Assembly: GCF_900112645.1 (NCBI RefSeq)
Contig: NZ_FOMO01000001.1
Coordinates: 862,043 to 926,042 of the forward strand
Origin: Phytopseudomonas straminea
Lineage (GTDB): Bacteria > Pseudomonadota > Gammaproteobacteria > Pseudomonadales > Pseudomonadaceae
DNA length: 64,000 nucleotides
Reading direction: 5' to 3'
Below, piece by piece: positions 63,089-64,000 of this stretch. The translations under genes and the position numbers were made by a program. The first letter of the stretch is position 1; each line of letters starts with the position of its first letter. The notes below the pieces were generated by a model. It made no database searches and was not told where the DNA came from. It saw nothing but the letters and a program-made list of their open reading frames with translations.

Positions 63089-64000
63089 TTACAGCGCGTC
63101 GCGGCTGCTGGCGCCATCGACCAGACGGGCGATGCCCAGCGGGTTGGCGTTCTTCAGGGCGTCGGGCAGCAGCGCGTCCGGGCAGTTCTGGTAGCAAACC
63201 GGGCGCAGGAAGCGGTCGATGGCCAGAGTGCCGACCGAGGTGCCGCGGGCGTCGGACGTCGCCGGGTACGGGCCGCCGTGCACCATGGAGTCGCAGACTT
63301 CCACGCCGGTCGGGTAACCGTTGAACAGCACACGGCCGACTTTCTGCTCGAGCAGCGCGAACAGCTCTTCGCTGCCGGCCAGGTCGCCCGGCTCGGTGAG
63401 CAGGGTGGCGGTCAACTGGCCGTGCAGGCCGTTGATTGCCTTGAGCAGTTCGGCCTTGTCAGCTACTTCGACGACGATGGTGGTCGGGCCGAAGACTTCT
63501 TCCTGCAGCAGTTCGTCGCCGTTCAGCAGCAGGCTAACATCGGCTTTGAACAGTTGCGGGCGAGCCTGGCTGCCTTCCTGCTTGGCGCCGGTCAGGTGGG
63601 TGATGCCCGAATGCGCATTCAGCGCTTCGAGGCCTTTCACGTAGCTCTTCAGGGTGCCGGCGTTGAGCATGGTTTGCGGCTGCTGCTCGGCCATCTTGGC
63701 GGTGAAGGTTTCCAGGAAGGCGCTGAACTCCGGCGAACGAATACCGATCACCAGGCCCGGGTTGGTGCAGAACTGACCACAGCCCATGACCACCGAACCG
63801 GCCAACTCGCCAGCGATCTTCTCGCCACGCGCCTTGGCGGCTTCCGGCAGGAGGATGACCGGGTTGATGCTGCTCATCTCGGCGAACACCGGGATCGGCT
63901 GCGGGCGTGCCGCGGCCATGTCGCACAGGGCGCGACCGCCTTTGAGCGAGCCGGTGAAGCCGACGGCCTGGATGGCCGGGTGCTTGACCAGCGCCTCGCC
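63089..64000 (-). CDS. Aldehyde dehydrogenase (2,5-dioxovalerate / ketoglutarate-semialdehyde type), C-terminal part
   Basis: NAD(P)-dependent aldehyde dehydrogenase, open at the right window edge; about 303 residues are visible. The reading frame continues from position 64000 as GEALVKHPAIQAVGFTGS, the NAD-binding turn. Then come PVFAEMSSINPVILLP with the general-base Glu, and GQFCTNPG with the catalytic Cys. EEVFGPTTIVVEV and the C-terminus DGASSRDAL follow. The spacing and sequence fit the alpha-ketoglutaric semialdehyde dehydrogenase group, which completes oxidation of sugars, sugar acids or hydroxyproline to 2-oxoglutarate. An internal ATG at 63919 is not the start. A terminator follows the stop. 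Confidence 0.9.
   Translation of the reverse strand, partial: GEALVKHPAIQAVGFTGSLKGGRALCDMAAARPQPIPVFAEMSSINPVILLPEAAKARGEKIAGELAGSVVMGCGQFCTNPGLVIGIRSPEFSAFLETFTAKMAEQQPQTMLNAGTLKSYVKGLEALNAHSGITHLTGAKQEGSQARPQLFKADVSLLLNGDELLQEEVFGPTTIVVEVADKAELLKAINGLHGQLTATLLTEPGDLAGSEELFALLEQKVGRVLFNGYPTGVEVCDSMVHGGPYPATSDARGTSVGTLAIDRFLRPVCYQNCPDALLPDALKNANPLGIARLVDGASSRDAL

Overview
The window is a high-GC gammaproteobacterial chromosome segment that I assign to Pseudomonas in the broad sense. The order atpD-atpC-glmU-glmR-glmS is the Pseudomonas arrangement close to the replication origin. The cobM-cobE-cbtAB / cobW-cobN-chlI cluster, PlpD, hexR/zwf and REP-type hairpins fit the same group. I cannot name the species. 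No rRNA, tRNA, CRISPR array, insertion sequence or prophage is visible.

Layout. 1-6041: end of the ATP synthase operon, then the UDP-GlcNAc precursor genes glmU, glmR and glmS (with the attTn7 target) and a YczE-type membrane protein. 6038-7011: a minus-strand pair, a ParD-like antitoxin gene overlapping a second methionine aminopeptidase gene. 7360-9319: a Tat-exported PhoX phosphatase behind a Pho box. 9731-24656: a minus-strand four-gene operon of about 15 kb encoding a 3447-residue repeat adhesin (BapA/LapF type) and its type I secretion machinery, preceded by an AT-rich promoter island. 25139-27624: divergent zwf and hexR sharing a palindromic HexR operator. 27936-30394: a 62-residue protein and the patatin autotransporter PlpD. 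30404-33118: an SF1 helicase with a nuclease-like tail. 33319-38878: a tripartite RND efflux operon. 39105-40142: two poorly known genes.

40105-54095 is a cobalamin island. cobM, cobE, cbtA and cbtB on the minus strand and cobW, cobN on the plus strand diverge from a region with two back-to-back cobalamin riboswitches. A ChlI-type ATPase and a von Willebrand A protein further along probably complete the cobaltochelatase with CobN. Between them lie an ABC-F ATPase and a minus-strand group: a LOG-type phosphoribohydrolase, a Nudix hydrolase and a DAHP synthase (first step of aromatic amino acid synthesis). Upstream of the DAHP synthase are two very short ORFs rich in Tyr/Phe/Trp codons, separated by an intrinsic terminator. 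This looks like a two-part attenuation leader and is the most interesting element I found.

54163-64000: a leucine-rich-repeat protein kinase, an unknown protein, an AraC regulator divergent (over a Fur box) from a siderophore uptake operon (unknown protein, RhtX/FptX-type permease, TonB receptor), an MHS-type permease, and the C-terminal part of an aldehyde dehydrogenase running off the window. The non-coding gaps carry several families of interspersed palindromes and an unusually large number of exact DnaA-box 9-mers.
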